The notes under the pieces: generated by a model
The model's database searches: none
Seen by the model: the letters and a program-made list of their open reading frames with translations, nothing else
What the model was told of the DNA's origin: nothing
Program-made: the position numbers and the translations under genes
Source of the DNA: UBA4615 sp044371545
GTDB taxonomy: Bacteria > Pseudomonadota > Gammaproteobacteria > Burkholderiales > Burkholderiaceae_E
DNA length: 32,099 nt
Assembly (NCBI GenBank): GCA_044371545.1
Contig: JBILTM010000034.1
Location: 1 to 32,099, forward strand
Reading direction: 5' to 3'
In this document: positions 1-7,653 of the stretch, one piece after another
Numbering within the stretch: the stretch's first letter is position 1
Layout: each line of letters starts with the position of its first letter

Positions 1-396
1 CGCTCGGCGCGCCACGTGCTGCGCGGCATCCATTACCAGCTGGTCAAGCCCCAGGGTAAGCTGGTGCGGGTGGTCTCGGGCGAGGTGTTCGACGTCGTGG
101 TCGACCTGCGTCGTGCCTCGCCGACCTTCGGGCGCTGGTTCGGCTGCCGGCTCGACGCGGTCGTGCACCGGCAGCTGTGGGTGCCGCCGGGCTTCGGCCA
201 CGGATTCGTCGTGCTGAGCGAGACGGCCGATTTCCTCTACAAGACGACCGAGTACTGGTTCCCCGAGCACGAGCGCAGCCTCGCGTGGAACGACCCCGCG
301 GTCGGCATCGACTGGCCGCTGGGCGGCGCGCAGCCGACGCTCGCCGCGAAGGACGCCGCGGCGCCGCGGCTCGCGGACGCCCAGGTCTACGACTGA
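1..396 (+). CDS. rfbC: dTDP-4-dehydrorhamnose 3,5-epimerase, 5'-truncated by window edge
   Basis: This is the C-terminal 131 residues of RfbC/RmlC, which epimerises C3 and C5 of dTDP-4-keto-6-deoxyglucose on the way to dTDP-L-rhamnose. The reading frame is open from base 1, so the start lies left of the window; family members are about 180 residues. Visible family signatures are VLRGIHYQ with the catalytic histidine, then FLYKTTEYW, and AWNDP near the C-terminus. The cupin core between them (KLVRVVSGEVFDVVVDLR) is intact. By family habit the rfbB, rfbD and rfbA genes would lie just upstream, outside the window. The next gene on the same strand starts 46 bases later. Function is certain at family level; the left boundary is not visible. 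Confidence 0.95.
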   Translation, partial: RSARHVLRGIHYQLVKPQGKLVRVVSGEVFDVVVDLRRASPTFGRWFGCRLDAVVHRQLWVPPGFGHGFVVLSETADFLYKTTEYWFPEHERSLAWNDPAVGIDWPLGGAQPTLAAKDAAAPRLADAQVYD

Positions 397-425
397 CCCC
401 CGGGCGCCTGCGCGCGGCTCGATCC

Positions 426-435
426 GCGGTAGCAT
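426..435 (+). promoter_or_regulatory. candidate -10 hexamer (TAGCAT) just upstream of the acyltransferase gene
   Basis: TAGCAT at 430-435 ends 7 bases before the GTG start at 443, the distance expected if transcription began at the start codon. No convincing -35 was found. It is one of five such hexamers in the window with the same 6-7 base spacing to a start codon, which is the main reason to list it. Functional status is inference. Confidence 0.25.
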
Positions 436-442
436 CGCCGCC

Positions 443-1267
443 GTGCTCCACCGACTCTGGCGTCTCCCGGTCCTGGTCGCGCTGCTGTTCGGCGGCCTCG
501 CGACGGTCTTCACCGTGTTCCCGCTGCTCGGCGACCGGGGGCGCGAGCGCTGCATCGCGACCTGGTCGCGCTGGCTGATGCGCGCCTGCGGCGCGCAGGT
601 CCGCGAACGCGTCGCCCCCGGCGCCGAGCCGCTGTCGGCGATGCGGGGCACGCACGGCGCGGGCCGGGGCCGGCTGCTGCTGTCCAACCACGTCTCCTGG
701 CTCGACATCTTCGCGATCGACGCGCTCGCGCCGGCCTCGTTCGCCGCGAAGGCCGAGATCGCGTCGTGGCCGCTCGCCGGCACCCTGGTCGCGCGCGCCG
801 GCACGGTGTTCGTCGAGCGCGGCCGGCGCCACGCGGTCCACGGCGTGATCCTGCGCATGGGCGAGAAGCTCGCGGCCGGGCATCGCGCGGCGGTGTTCCC
901 CGAGGGCACGACCAGCGACGGTCGCCGGCTGCTGCCGTTCCACGGCAACCTCGTGCAGTCGGCGCTGAACGTCGGCGTGCCGATGGTGCCGATCGGCCTG
1001 CGCTACATCGACCCGGACGGCGAGCCGAGCCACGCGGCGATGTTCGTCGGCGACACGACCTTCATCGCGTCGGTCTGGCGGGTCATCGGGCATCCGACGC
1101 TGATCGTCGAGGTCCACGTGCTGCCGGCGATCGAGCCCGCGCCGGGCCTCACCCGGCAGCAGGCCGCGCGCGAGGCGCGCGCCGCGATCGCCGCGCGCCT
1201 CGGCCTGCCGCTCGACGACACGGTGCCCGAGGCGCTGCGCGCGGTCCGCGAGACCGCCGCGTCCTGA
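443..1267 (+). CDS. plsC: 1-acyl-sn-glycerol-3-phosphate acyltransferase family protein (PlsC-type)
   Basis: This is a 274-residue membrane-associated acyltransferase of the PlsC/LPLAT family, which transfers an acyl group to lysophosphatidic acid or a related lysolipid in phospholipid synthesis. The family's HX4D motif is at residues 83-88 (NHVSWLD), and the FPEGTTSDG substrate-binding block is at about 152-160. The N-terminus has one hydrophobic segment (about residues 8-29), consistent with inner-membrane attachment. I chose GTG at 443 because it precedes the hydrophobic segment and lies 7 bases after a TAGCAT box. The gene converges on apaH with a 17-base gap. The exact acyl acceptor cannot be read from the sequence; an ornithine-lipid (OlsA-like) role is an alternative to essential PlsC. 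Confidence 0.88.
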   Translation: MLHRLWRLPVLVALLFGGLATVFTVFPLLGDRGRERCIATWSRWLMRACGAQVRERVAPGAEPLSAMRGTHGAGRGRLLLSNHVSWLDIFAIDALAPASFAAKAEIASWPLAGTLVARAGTVFVERGRRHAVHGVILRMGEKLAAGHRAAVFPEGTTSDGRRLLPFHGNLVQSALNVGVPMVPIGLRYIDPDGEPSHAAMFVGDTTFIASVWRVIGHPTLIVEVHVLPAIEPAPGLTRQQAAREARAAIAARLGLPLDDTVPEALRAVRETAAS

Positions 1268-1284
1268 AGGCGTCCCCGGCCGCG

Positions 1285-2109
1285 TCAGGCGCGCCCGGGC
1301 ACGCGTGCCTGCGGGCAGCGCACCTGCCAGGTCCTGCGGTCGGCGAGCCGCACCGCGGACAGCGCGCCGCCCCAGACGCAGCCGGTGTCGAGCGCGACCA
1401 GGTTCTCGCGGACCACGAGCCCGAGCGTCGACCAGTGCCCGCAGACCACGACCACGTCGGCGGTGCGCCGGCCGGGCGCGTCGAACCAGGGCACGAGCCC
1501 CGGCGGGGCCGTGTCGGCGCCTTCCTTGACCTCGAAGTCCATCCGGCCCGACGCGTCGACGAAGCGCATCCGCGTGAGCGCGTTGACGATCGCGCGCAGC
1601 CGGTCGTCCCCGGTGAGCGCATCGTCCCAGCGGTCGGGCGCATTGCCGTACATCGTGCGCAGGAAGTCGACCCAGTGCGGCCCGCGCAGCACCGCCGACA
1701 CCTCGCCGGCGAGCGCGACCGCCTGCGCCGCGGTCCACTGGGGAAACACGCCGGCGTGGACCAGCAGCCGGCCGTCCTCCAGGTGGGCGAGCGGACGCGT
1801 GCGCAGCCAGTCGAGCAGCGCGTCGCGCTCGGGCGCGGCGAGGATCGCGTCGAGCGTGTCGCCGCGGCCGGCCTTGCGCACCCGGTGCGCGGCGGCGAGC
1901 AGGTGCAGGTCGTGGTTGCCGAGCACGACGGTCGCGCGCGCGCCGAGCGCACGCACGCGTCGCAGCGCCTCGAGCGAGGCGGGCCCGCGGTTGACCAGGT
2001 CGCCGGCGAACCACAGCGGCGCGCGGCCGTCGGGATCGCAGTCGGCCAGCAGCGTGGCCAAGGGCGCGTCGCAGCCCTGCAGGTCGCCGATCGCGATCGG
2101 GCCGGTCAC
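1285..2109 (-). CDS. apaH: symmetrical bis(5'-nucleosyl)-tetraphosphatase ApaH
   Basis: This is a 274-residue cytoplasmic PPP-family metallophosphoesterase that hydrolyses Ap4A symmetrically to two ADP. The metal-binding signatures are in order: IGDLQGC at residues 7-13, FAGDLVNRGP at about 34-43, and VLGNHD at 62-67. A VHAGVFPQW block in the middle and CGHWSTLGL late in the chain supply the later conserved histidines of the family. The length matches E. coli ApaH (about 280). The start is GTG at 2109, placing the GDLQG motif where ApaH proteins have it. It lies 16 bases downstream of wbpM on the same strand, so it probably shares that transcript, although its function has no direct link to glycan synthesis. 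Confidence 0.95.
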   Translation of the reverse strand: MTGPIAIGDLQGCDAPLATLLADCDPDGRAPLWFAGDLVNRGPASLEALRRVRALGARATVVLGNHDLHLLAAAHRVRKAGRGDTLDAILAAPERDALLDWLRTRPLAHLEDGRLLVHAGVFPQWTAAQAVALAGEVSAVLRGPHWVDFLRTMYGNAPDRWDDALTGDDRLRAIVNALTRMRFVDASGRMDFEVKEGADTAPPGLVPWFDAPGRRTADVVVVCGHWSTLGLVVRENLVALDTGCVWGGALSAVRLADRRTWQVRCPQARVPGRA

Positions 2110-2125
2110 CGCGGGTCGCGACGGC

Positions 2126-4054
2126 TCAGCCGACGACGCGGCGCAGCTCGGCGCGCAGCGGGCCGACGTACTCGGGGAGCCAGCGCTTCAGGTCGCGGCG
2201 GACCGCGTCGTCGCCGAGCTGGCGCGTCTGCTCGAGCCACGGACGGAAGGCGTCCAGCCAGTCGGCGGGTACCTCGGCAGCCCGCGCGACCTTGACCTTC
2301 TGGTGGTGGGTCGAGCGCGTGTTCTCGTTGTCGGCGAGCAGCTCCTCGTAGAGCTTCTCGCCGGGGCGCAGCCCGGTGAACTCGATCGGCACCTGCTCCT
2401 CGGTGAAGCCGGCGAGCCGGATCATGTCGCGCGCGAGGTCGACGATCTTCACCGGGTCGCCCATGTCGAGCACGAAGATCTCGCCGCCGCGGCCCATCAC
2501 CGCCGCCTGCAGCACCAGCTGCGAGGCCTCGGGGATCGACATGAAGTAGCGGATGATCTCCGGGTGCGTGACCGTGACCGGCCCGCCGCGCGCGATCTGC
2601 TCGGCGAACTTCGGGATCACGCTGCCGTTGCTGCCGAGCACGTTGCCGAAGCGGACCGTCTCGAAGCGGGTGCGGCCGCGCGCCTGCAGCGCCTGGCAGA
2701 CCATCTCGGCCAGGCGCTTCGAGGCGCCCATCACGTTGGTCGGGTTGACCGCCTTGTCGGTGGAGATCAGCACGAACTCCTCGACGCCGTGCGCGATCGC
2801 GGCCTCGGCCACGCGCAGCGTGCCGAGCGTGTTGTTGCGGATCGCCTCCCAGGCGTTGCCTTCCTCCATCATCGGCACGTGCTTGTAGGCGGCCGCGTGG
2901 AAGATCAGGTCCGGCCGGAGCTCGCCGAGCACCGTGTCGAGCCGCCCGACCGACTTCACGTCGCCGACGCGCGCGACCACCGGCACGTCGGGCATCCTCG
3001 AGACGAATTCCTCGAGCAGCGTGTAGAGCGCGAATTCGCTGACGTCGAAGAGCACCAGCAGCGACGGCCGGTAGCGGGCGATCTGGCGGCACAGCTCCGA
3101 GCCGATCGAGCCGCCGGCGCCGGTCACCAGCACCGTCTTGCCGGTGAGCCGCTGGCGCAGCTGCTCGGCGTCGAGCGTCACCGGCTCGCGGCCGAGCAGG
3201 TCCTCGAGTTCGACGCGGCGCAGCCAGTCGACGCTCGCCTCGCCCGAGACCATGTCCTCGAGCGACGGCACCGTCAGCACCTGCGCGCCGGCCGCGATGC
3301 AGCGCTGCATGATCCGGCGGCGCAGCGCGGTCGGCACCGTCGGCATCGCGAGGATCGCGGTCGAGACGCCGAGGCGGCGCGCGACCTTCTGGAAGTCGTC
3401 GGTGCCGCCCATCACGCGCACGCCGCGCACGACGCGGCCGCGCTTGACCGGATCGTCGTCGAGCAGCGCGACCGCGCGCCAGCGGTGGCTGCGCGACAGC
3501 TCGCGCAGCAGCGCCACGCCCGCGTCGCCCGCGCCGATGACGATCACCGGGTCGCCGACGTGGCGGGTCTCGCGGGCCTGCAGGTGCTCGCGCAGCATCC
3601 GGTAGGCGAAGCGGCTGCCGGCCATCAGCGCGACCATGACCAGCGGCATCATCAGCAGCGCCGAGCGCGGCACGATCGCGTCGATGCGCAGCATCAGCAC
3701 ACCGATCGGGACCACGGCGGTCGCGAGCAGCGCGGCCAGGATGATGCGGCGCAGGTCCTGCAGGCTCGCGTAGCGCCACAGGCCGCGATAGAGACCGAGC
3801 ACCCAGAAGATCGCGGCCTGCAGCGGCAGTGCCCAGATCAGGAGCGGGCTCATCCGCTCGAACAGCGCGACGACGCCCTCGAAGCCGAAGCGCACGCCCC
3901 AGCTCACGAACCAGGCGACGAGCGCGAGCCCGACGTCGTAGAGCCAGGCCGCGGCATAGCGCCACGCGATCACGCGCGCCGGCGAATCGACGCCCGGGGC
4001 GGCGCGTTCGGTCGGGTCGGGATCGGAGGCGGGCCCCTTGGGCGGCTGGAGCAT
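2126..4054 (-). CDS. wbpM: WbpM/CapD-type membrane nucleotide-sugar 4,6-dehydratase
   Basis: This is a 642-residue large-type polysaccharide SDR of the WbpM/FlaA1/CapD family. The N-terminal part (about residues 30-150) carries several hydrophobic segments. Two nucleotide-binding sites follow: VIGAGDAG at about 172-179 and TGAGGSIGSE at about 311-320. The catalytic core has STDKAVNPTNVMGASK, so methionine replaces the usual catalytic tyrosine (about M442, K446), the SMK triad known for WbpM. Family knowledge: it converts UDP-GlcNAc to UDP-4-keto-6-deoxy-GlcNAc for QuiNAc/FucNAc. ATG at 4054 is preferred over TTG at 4072 because a TACACT hexamer ends 6 bases before it. It follows wbpL by 30 bases and precedes apaH. 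Confidence 0.94.
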   Translation of the reverse strand: MLQPPKGPASDPDPTERAAPGVDSPARVIAWRYAAAWLYDVGLALVAWFVSWGVRFGFEGVVALFERMSPLLIWALPLQAAIFWVLGLYRGLWRYASLQDLRRIILAALLATAVVPIGVLMLRIDAIVPRSALLMMPLVMVALMAGSRFAYRMLREHLQARETRHVGDPVIVIGAGDAGVALLRELSRSHRWRAVALLDDDPVKRGRVVRGVRVMGGTDDFQKVARRLGVSTAILAMPTVPTALRRRIMQRCIAAGAQVLTVPSLEDMVSGEASVDWLRRVELEDLLGREPVTLDAEQLRQRLTGKTVLVTGAGGSIGSELCRQIARYRPSLLVLFDVSEFALYTLLEEFVSRMPDVPVVARVGDVKSVGRLDTVLGELRPDLIFHAAAYKHVPMMEEGNAWEAIRNNTLGTLRVAEAAIAHGVEEFVLISTDKAVNPTNVMGASKRLAEMVCQALQARGRTRFETVRFGNVLGSNGSVIPKFAEQIARGGPVTVTHPEIIRYFMSIPEASQLVLQAAVMGRGGEIFVLDMGDPVKIVDLARDMIRLAGFTEEQVPIEFTGLRPGEKLYEELLADNENTRSTHHQKVKVARAAEVPADWLDAFRPWLEQTRQLGDDAVRRDLKRWLPEYVGPLRAELRRVVG

Positions 4055-4060
4055 CGGGAC

Positions 4061-4066
4061 AGTGTA
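4061..4066 (-). promoter_or_regulatory. candidate -10 hexamer (TACACT) before wbpM
   Basis: On the minus strand TACACT ends 6 bases before the ATG at 4054, inside the 30-base wbpL-wbpM gap. It could give wbpM its own short-leader transcript in addition to read-through from wbpL. No -35 was recognised. Confidence 0.22.
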
Positions 4067-4084
4067 TCGCAAGGCCCCGCGGCC

Positions 4085-5107
4085 TCAGCGCGGCTGCGCG
4101 GGGCGGCCGGCGCGCGGGCGCGTGCCGAACCGGATCGCCAGCCAGCAGGCCGCGTGCAGCGCGAGCAGCGCAACGAAGCCGGTCGCCTCGGCGTCCGCGC
4201 GCAGCGACCCGAGCGCGACCGCCGCGCTCGTCGCCATCAGGGCGGCGTAGGCGATCGCGGTGCGCCGATGCCCGAAGCCGGCGAGGTTCAGCCGCTGGTA
4301 GGCGTGCTCGCGGTGCGCGCGCCAGACGCGTTCCCCGCGCAGCGCCCGGTCGAGCAGCGTCGCGGTCGCGTCGAACAGGAAGGGCATGAACGCCATCGCC
4401 GGCAGCAGCGGCGACCACAGGCCGCGCTCGATGCCCAGCAGGCCGAGGGCCGCGGCGAGGAATCCCAGCGTCGTCGATCCGAGGTCGCCCATGAACACGC
4501 GGGCCGGCGGCAGGTTGTACGGGAGGAAGCCGCAGGCCGCGCCGGCGACCGTCGCGGCCGCGATCGCGAGCGTCGCGTCGCCGCCCGAGAACGCCGCGAC
4601 CGCAAGGGTGCCGAAGCCGAGCACCCCCATGCCGCCCGCGAGCGCATCCGAGCCGTCCATGAAGTTGTACAGGTTGACCGACCACGCGACGAGCAGGGTG
4701 CCGGCGACGAGGGCGGTCGGCGACGCGCCACCGAGCGTGCCCGCCACCGCGATCGCGGCGGCGAGCAGGTGCAGCGGCAGCCGGGAGGCCGCGTGCAGCC
4801 CGAGGGCGTCGTCGAGCGCCGACACCGCGGCGACGATCGCGAGGCCGATCCACGCCTGGATCGGCAGCGCCCCGTGCACGACGCCCGCGATCGCCGCGAC
4901 CGCGACGACGACGCCGGCCCCGCCGATCCTGGGGACGGGCGTGACGTGCATCGAGCGCTCGTTCGGGCGATCGAGCAGGCGCCGAGCGAGTCCGGTGCGC
5001 AGCAGCGCGAGGATGACGACGGCCGACACGGCGCACGCCGCGGCGGCGGCGGCGAGCGGGGCGAGCGCTGAAGAAGTGTGCGGCATCGGCATGGGGCCCG
5101 CGATCAT
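4085..5107 (-). CDS. wbpL: WbpL/WecA-family undecaprenyl-phosphate N-acetylhexosamine-1-phosphate transferase
   Basis: This is a 340-residue polytopic membrane protein of the MraY/WecA (PNPT) family, which starts lipid-linked glycan assembly by moving a sugar-1-phosphate from a UDP-sugar to undecaprenyl phosphate. Family landmarks are present: PNERSMH with VPRIGG near residues 48-63, the DD pair at about 99-100, NFMDGSDALAGG at 148-159, GDLGSTTLGF at about 207-216, and HREHAYQRL at about 265-273. Alternating hydrophobic segments fill the rest. Its neighbours WbpM and the WbpV-like SDR point to a QuiNAc- or FucNAc-1-phosphate donor, as known for P. aeruginosa WbpL. The start is uncertain: ATGs at 5107, 5092 and 5086 are in frame and none has a clear ribosome-binding site; a TATGAT box overlapping 5107 would favour 5092. 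Confidence 0.92.
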   Translation of the reverse strand: MIAGPMPMPHTSSALAPLAAAAAACAVSAVVILALLRTGLARRLLDRPNERSMHVTPVPRIGGAGVVVAVAAIAGVVHGALPIQAWIGLAIVAAVSALDDALGLHAASRLPLHLLAAAIAVAGTLGGASPTALVAGTLLVAWSVNLYNFMDGSDALAGGMGVLGFGTLAVAAFSGGDATLAIAAATVAGAACGFLPYNLPPARVFMGDLGSTTLGFLAAALGLLGIERGLWSPLLPAMAFMPFLFDATATLLDRALRGERVWRAHREHAYQRLNLAGFGHRRTAIAYAALMATSAAVALGSLRADAEATGFVALLALHAACWLAIRFGTRPRAGRPAQPR

Positions 5108-5108
5108 A
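5103..5108 (-). promoter_or_regulatory. candidate -10 hexamer (TATGAT) for wbpL
   Basis: TATGAT on the minus strand lies in the 67-base divergent gap before wbpL and overlaps the first possible ATG (5107). If it is a real -10, translation would begin at ATG 5092 or 5086, with a leader of only a few bases. No -35 was recognised. Confidence 0.22.
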
Positions 5109-5165
5109 TGACACGGCCGCGCCGGCCTCGTCCGGGGGCGGTGTCCGGGCCGACGCACGACCCGA

Positions 5166-5185
5166 CCGCGAAGTATGCTTCGCGG
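5166..5185 (+). promoter_or_regulatory. perfect 8-bp hairpin around the flippase start, containing a TATGCT box
   Basis: Arms CCGCGAAG (5166-5173) and CTTCGCGG (5178-5185) are exact inverted repeats flanking the loop TATG, so the ATG at 5175 sits in the loop. The same bases include TATGCT (5174-5179), ending 7 bases before an in-frame GTG at 5187. It could be a translational control hairpin, a dyad operator over a -10 box, or chance in GC-rich DNA. Confidence 0.35.
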
Positions 5186-6659
5186 CGTGATCGTCCGAAA
5201 CGTGCTGCTCAACCTCGTCGGGCTCGGACTGCCGCTGCTGGTCGCGATCCTGACGATCCCCCCGCTGACCGGGGCGCTCGGCACCGGCCGCTTCGGCGTC
5301 CTGACGCTGATCTGGGCGGTCGCCAGCACGGTCGGCGTGCTCGACCTGGGGCTCGGTCGGGCGCTCACCCAGCACATGAGCGCGGCCATCGGCGCCGGAC
5401 GCGCCGAGCGCGCGCAGGCCATCGCCTGGGCCGGGCTGACCCTGCTCGCGGCGCTCGGCGTGCTCGCGGGCGCGGCGCTGTGGGCCGGGGCCCCCGCGAT
5501 CGCCGCGTTCCTGCGGCAGCCCGGCGACCGCGAGACGATCGAGGCGATGCGGGCGCTCGCCTGGACGATGCCGGCCATCATGCTCGCCTCGGGGCTGCGG
5601 GGCGTGCTCGAGTCGAAGGCCGCGTTCGGGCCGATCAACGCCGTGCGGGTGGTGACCGGCGTGCTGACCTTCGCGGCGCCCTGGTTCGCGGTGACGGTCG
5701 GCTGGAACGACCTCGGGGTCATCGCGTGGCTGCTGGCCGGCGTGCGACTGCTCGGGCTGCTGCTGTTCGGCGCCTGGGTCGCGCGCCTGCTGCCCGGCAC
5801 CTTCGTGCCGCGTCGTCCGGAGTCCGCGCTCAGCATGGAGCTCCTGCGGGTCGGGGGCTGGATGACGGTGACCAACATCGCGAGCCCGCTGATGAGCTAC
5901 CTGGACCGCTTCGTGATCGGCGCGGTCCAGTCGCTGAGCGCAGTCGCGTGGTATGCGACGCCGCAGGAGATGGTCTCGAGGCTGCTGCTGTTCGCCGGCG
6001 CGCTGAGCAGCGTCCTGTTTCCGCGACTCGCCGAGCTGCACGCCGCCGGCGACGGTGCCGGGACCGGATGGCGGCTCGAGCGCCTCGCGCTGCTTGCGCT
6101 GTTCCTCGTGCTCTTCCCGGTGATGCTGTGCCTCGCGGCCTTCGCGGAGCCGGTGCTCGACGCATGGCTCGGCCCGGAGTTCGCGCGGCACGGTGCCGCG
6201 CCGATGCAGGTGTTCTGCGTCGGGGTGCTGGTCAACAGCCTCGCCCAGGTGCCGTTCGTCTCGCTGCAGGCCCGCGGCCATGCGGCGACGATCGCGGCGA
6301 TCCACTGCGTGCAGCTGCCCCTGTTCGTGGTCGCGGTCTGGCAGCTCGCCGAGCACGCCGGCGTGATCGGCGCCGCGCTCGCCTGGAGCGGACGCATCGT
6401 GGTCGACTTCGTCGTGCTGCGCATGCTGTCGCGCGCGCGCGTCGGCGCGGCCGCAGGCATGCGCACCGAGACCGGCGCGGTCCTCGTCGGTGTCCTCGCG
6501 CTGGCGGCCTTCGCGCTCGCGATGACGCTGCCGGGATGGACGGGGATCGCCTCGGGCCTGGCGCTCGGCGCCATCGCATGGGGCCTCGCGGCGTCGCGGC
6601 TGCCGCGATGGTCGGCGGGCGACGCGATCGCGGCCGTGATGCGCCGGAGCGGCGCTTGA
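5175..6659 (+). CDS. wzx: Wzx-like polysaccharide flippase (MOP superfamily)
   Basis: This is a 494-residue, strongly hydrophobic protein with a dozen or so predicted membrane segments. It opens with VLLNLVGLGLPLLVAI and contains the flippase-type stretches GVLDLGLGRALTQ and SYLDRFVIGAV (about residues 237-247). Wzx proteins move undecaprenyl-pyrophosphate-linked sugars across the inner membrane. It lies divergently from wbpL and overlaps the next gene by 4 bases. The annotated ATG at 5175 lies in a hairpin loop; GTG at 5187, 7 bases after TATGCT, is a credible alternative that gives a typical flippase N-terminus. No wzy or wzz accompanies it, so its substrate is unclear. O-antigen, another glycan or lipid-linked decoration are all possible. 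Confidence 0.85.
   Translation: MLRGVIVRNVLLNLVGLGLPLLVAILTIPPLTGALGTGRFGVLTLIWAVASTVGVLDLGLGRALTQHMSAAIGAGRAERAQAIAWAGLTLLAALGVLAGAALWAGAPAIAAFLRQPGDRETIEAMRALAWTMPAIMLASGLRGVLESKAAFGPINAVRVVTGVLTFAAPWFAVTVGWNDLGVIAWLLAGVRLLGLLLFGAWVARLLPGTFVPRRPESALSMELLRVGGWMTVTNIASPLMSYLDRFVIGAVQSLSAVAWYATPQEMVSRLLLFAGALSSVLFPRLAELHAAGDGAGTGWRLERLALLALFLVLFPVMLCLAAFAEPVLDAWLGPEFARHGAAPMQVFCVGVLVNSLAQVPFVSLQARGHAATIAAIHCVQLPLFVVAVWQLAEHAGVIGAALAWSGRIVVDFVVLRMLSRARVGAAAGMRTETGAVLVGVLALAAFALAMTLPGWTGIASGLALGAIAWGLAASRLPRWSAGDAIAAVMRRSGA
6646..6649 (+). promoter_or_regulatory. ribosome binding site (GGAG) deciding the TTG start of the WbpV-like gene
   Basis: GGAG at 6646-6649 stands 6 bases before TTG at 6656, which overlaps the preceding TGA stop in a TTGA arrangement. 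This spacing supports the unusual TTG start over GTG at 6680. Confidence 0.5.
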
Positions 6660-7639
6660 GCACGCGCGGCACGGGTCGCGTGCTGGTGACCGGAGCGACC
6701 GGATTCGTCGGCCGGGCGGTCGTGGCACGGCTTCGCGCGAGCGGTCGCCCGCTTCGCCTCGCGGTCCGGGCGGACGCCGGGACGCCCGATGCCGTCGTCG
6801 TGCCCGACGCGGGCCCGCAGGCCCGCTGGGACGAGGCCCTCGACGGGGTCGAGGTGGTGATCCACCTCGCCGCGCGTGTCCACGTGATGCGCGACGCCGC
6901 GAGCGATCCGCTGTCCGCGTTCCGGCGCATCAACGTCGACGGCACCGAGCGGCTCGCGCGCGCGGCCGCCCGGGCGGGCGTGCGCCGGCTGGTCTTCGCG
7001 AGCAGCATCAAGGTGCTCGGCGAGGCCGCGCCGCCCGATGCGCCGTTCGACGACGCGTCCCCGCCGCGGCCGCTCGATCCCTACGGCGTGTCGAAGCTCG
7101 AGGCCGAGCGGGTGCTGCTCGCGGTCGCCTCGACGTCCACGCTCGAGGTCGCGTCCCTGCGGCCCCCGCTGATGCACGGGCCCGGCGTCGGCGGCAACCT
7201 CGCGCGGCTGCTCGCGTGGATCGACTCGGGCTGGCCGCTGCCCTTCGGCTCGGTCGAAAACCGCCGCAGCCTGCTCGCCGTCGACAACTTCGCCGATGCG
7301 CTGATCCTCGCGGGCGACCATCCCGCCGCCGCGGGCCGCGGCTTCGTCGTGTCCGACTCGCCGCCGCTGTCGACACCGGAACTCGTGCGCCGGCTCGCGC
7401 GGGCGATGGATCGCCCCGCACGGCTGCTGCCGGTGCCGCCGTCCTGGCTGCGGGCCGCAGGGCGCGCGGCCGGCGGCGGTGCCGCGCTCGAGCGCCTGAC
7501 GGGATCGCTCTGCGTCGACGGGTCGGGGTTCGCGCGAGCGCTCGGCTGGGCGCCGCGGCTCGATGCGGAGGCCGGCCTCAGGGTGACCGCGCGGGCCTTC
7601 GTCGAAGGACGGGCGCAGCCGGGGCGCCGGATCGACTGA
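6656..7639 (+). CDS. wbpV: WbpV-like NAD-dependent epimerase/reductase of nucleotide sugars
   Basis: This is a 327-residue extended SDR. The Rossmann signature VTGATGFVGRAV is at residues 11-22, and the catalytic serine lies in FASSIKVLG (about 114-122). The YxxxK pair is in PYGVSK, with Y143 and K147. In P. aeruginosa O6 and rhizobia, homologues beside wbpL/wbpM reduce the WbpM 4-keto product to UDP-QuiNAc (or the FucNAc epimer). That partnership is retained here, although the genes sit on opposite strands. The start TTG at 6656 overlaps the flippase stop and has GGAG 6 bases upstream. Generic GalE-type 4-epimerase activity is the main alternative; reductase versus epimerase cannot be settled from motifs alone. 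Confidence 0.82.
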   Translation: MSTRGTGRVLVTGATGFVGRAVVARLRASGRPLRLAVRADAGTPDAVVVPDAGPQARWDEALDGVEVVIHLAARVHVMRDAASDPLSAFRRINVDGTERLARAAARAGVRRLVFASSIKVLGEAAPPDAPFDDASPPRPLDPYGVSKLEAERVLLAVASTSTLEVASLRPPLMHGPGVGGNLARLLAWIDSGWPLPFGSVENRRSLLAVDNFADALILAGDHPAAAGRGFVVSDSPPLSTPELVRRLARAMDRPARLLPVPPSWLRAAGRAAGGGAALERLTGSLCVDGSGFARALGWAPRLDAEAGLRVTARAFVEGRAQPGRRID

Positions 7640-7641
7640 CG

Positions 7642-7647
7642 TATACT
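7642..7647 (+). promoter_or_regulatory. candidate -10 hexamer (TATACT) before the GT2 gene
   Basis: TATACT differs from TATAAT at one base and ends 6 bases before the ATG at 7654, within the 14-base gap after wbpV. No -35 element matches. It could provide an internal, near-leaderless start for the glycosyltransferase. Confidence 0.28.
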
Positions 7648-7653
7648 CGACCG

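Noticed and set aside
426..435. GCGGTAGCAT resembling the RfaH ops element core
   Set aside because: It lies directly before an acyltransferase gene rather than in a long glycan operon leader, no JUMPstart context is present, and the same bases are better explained as part of a -10 box.
44..2014. Very long Arg/Ala-rich open frames antisense to known genes (also at 2106-6728, 13831-16701, 26421-30224 in other frames, 27251-31012)
   Set aside because: They are shadows of real genes in GC-rich DNA: Arg/Ala/Pro/Gly-rich, no domains, and each lies opposite or out of frame with a well-recognised protein.
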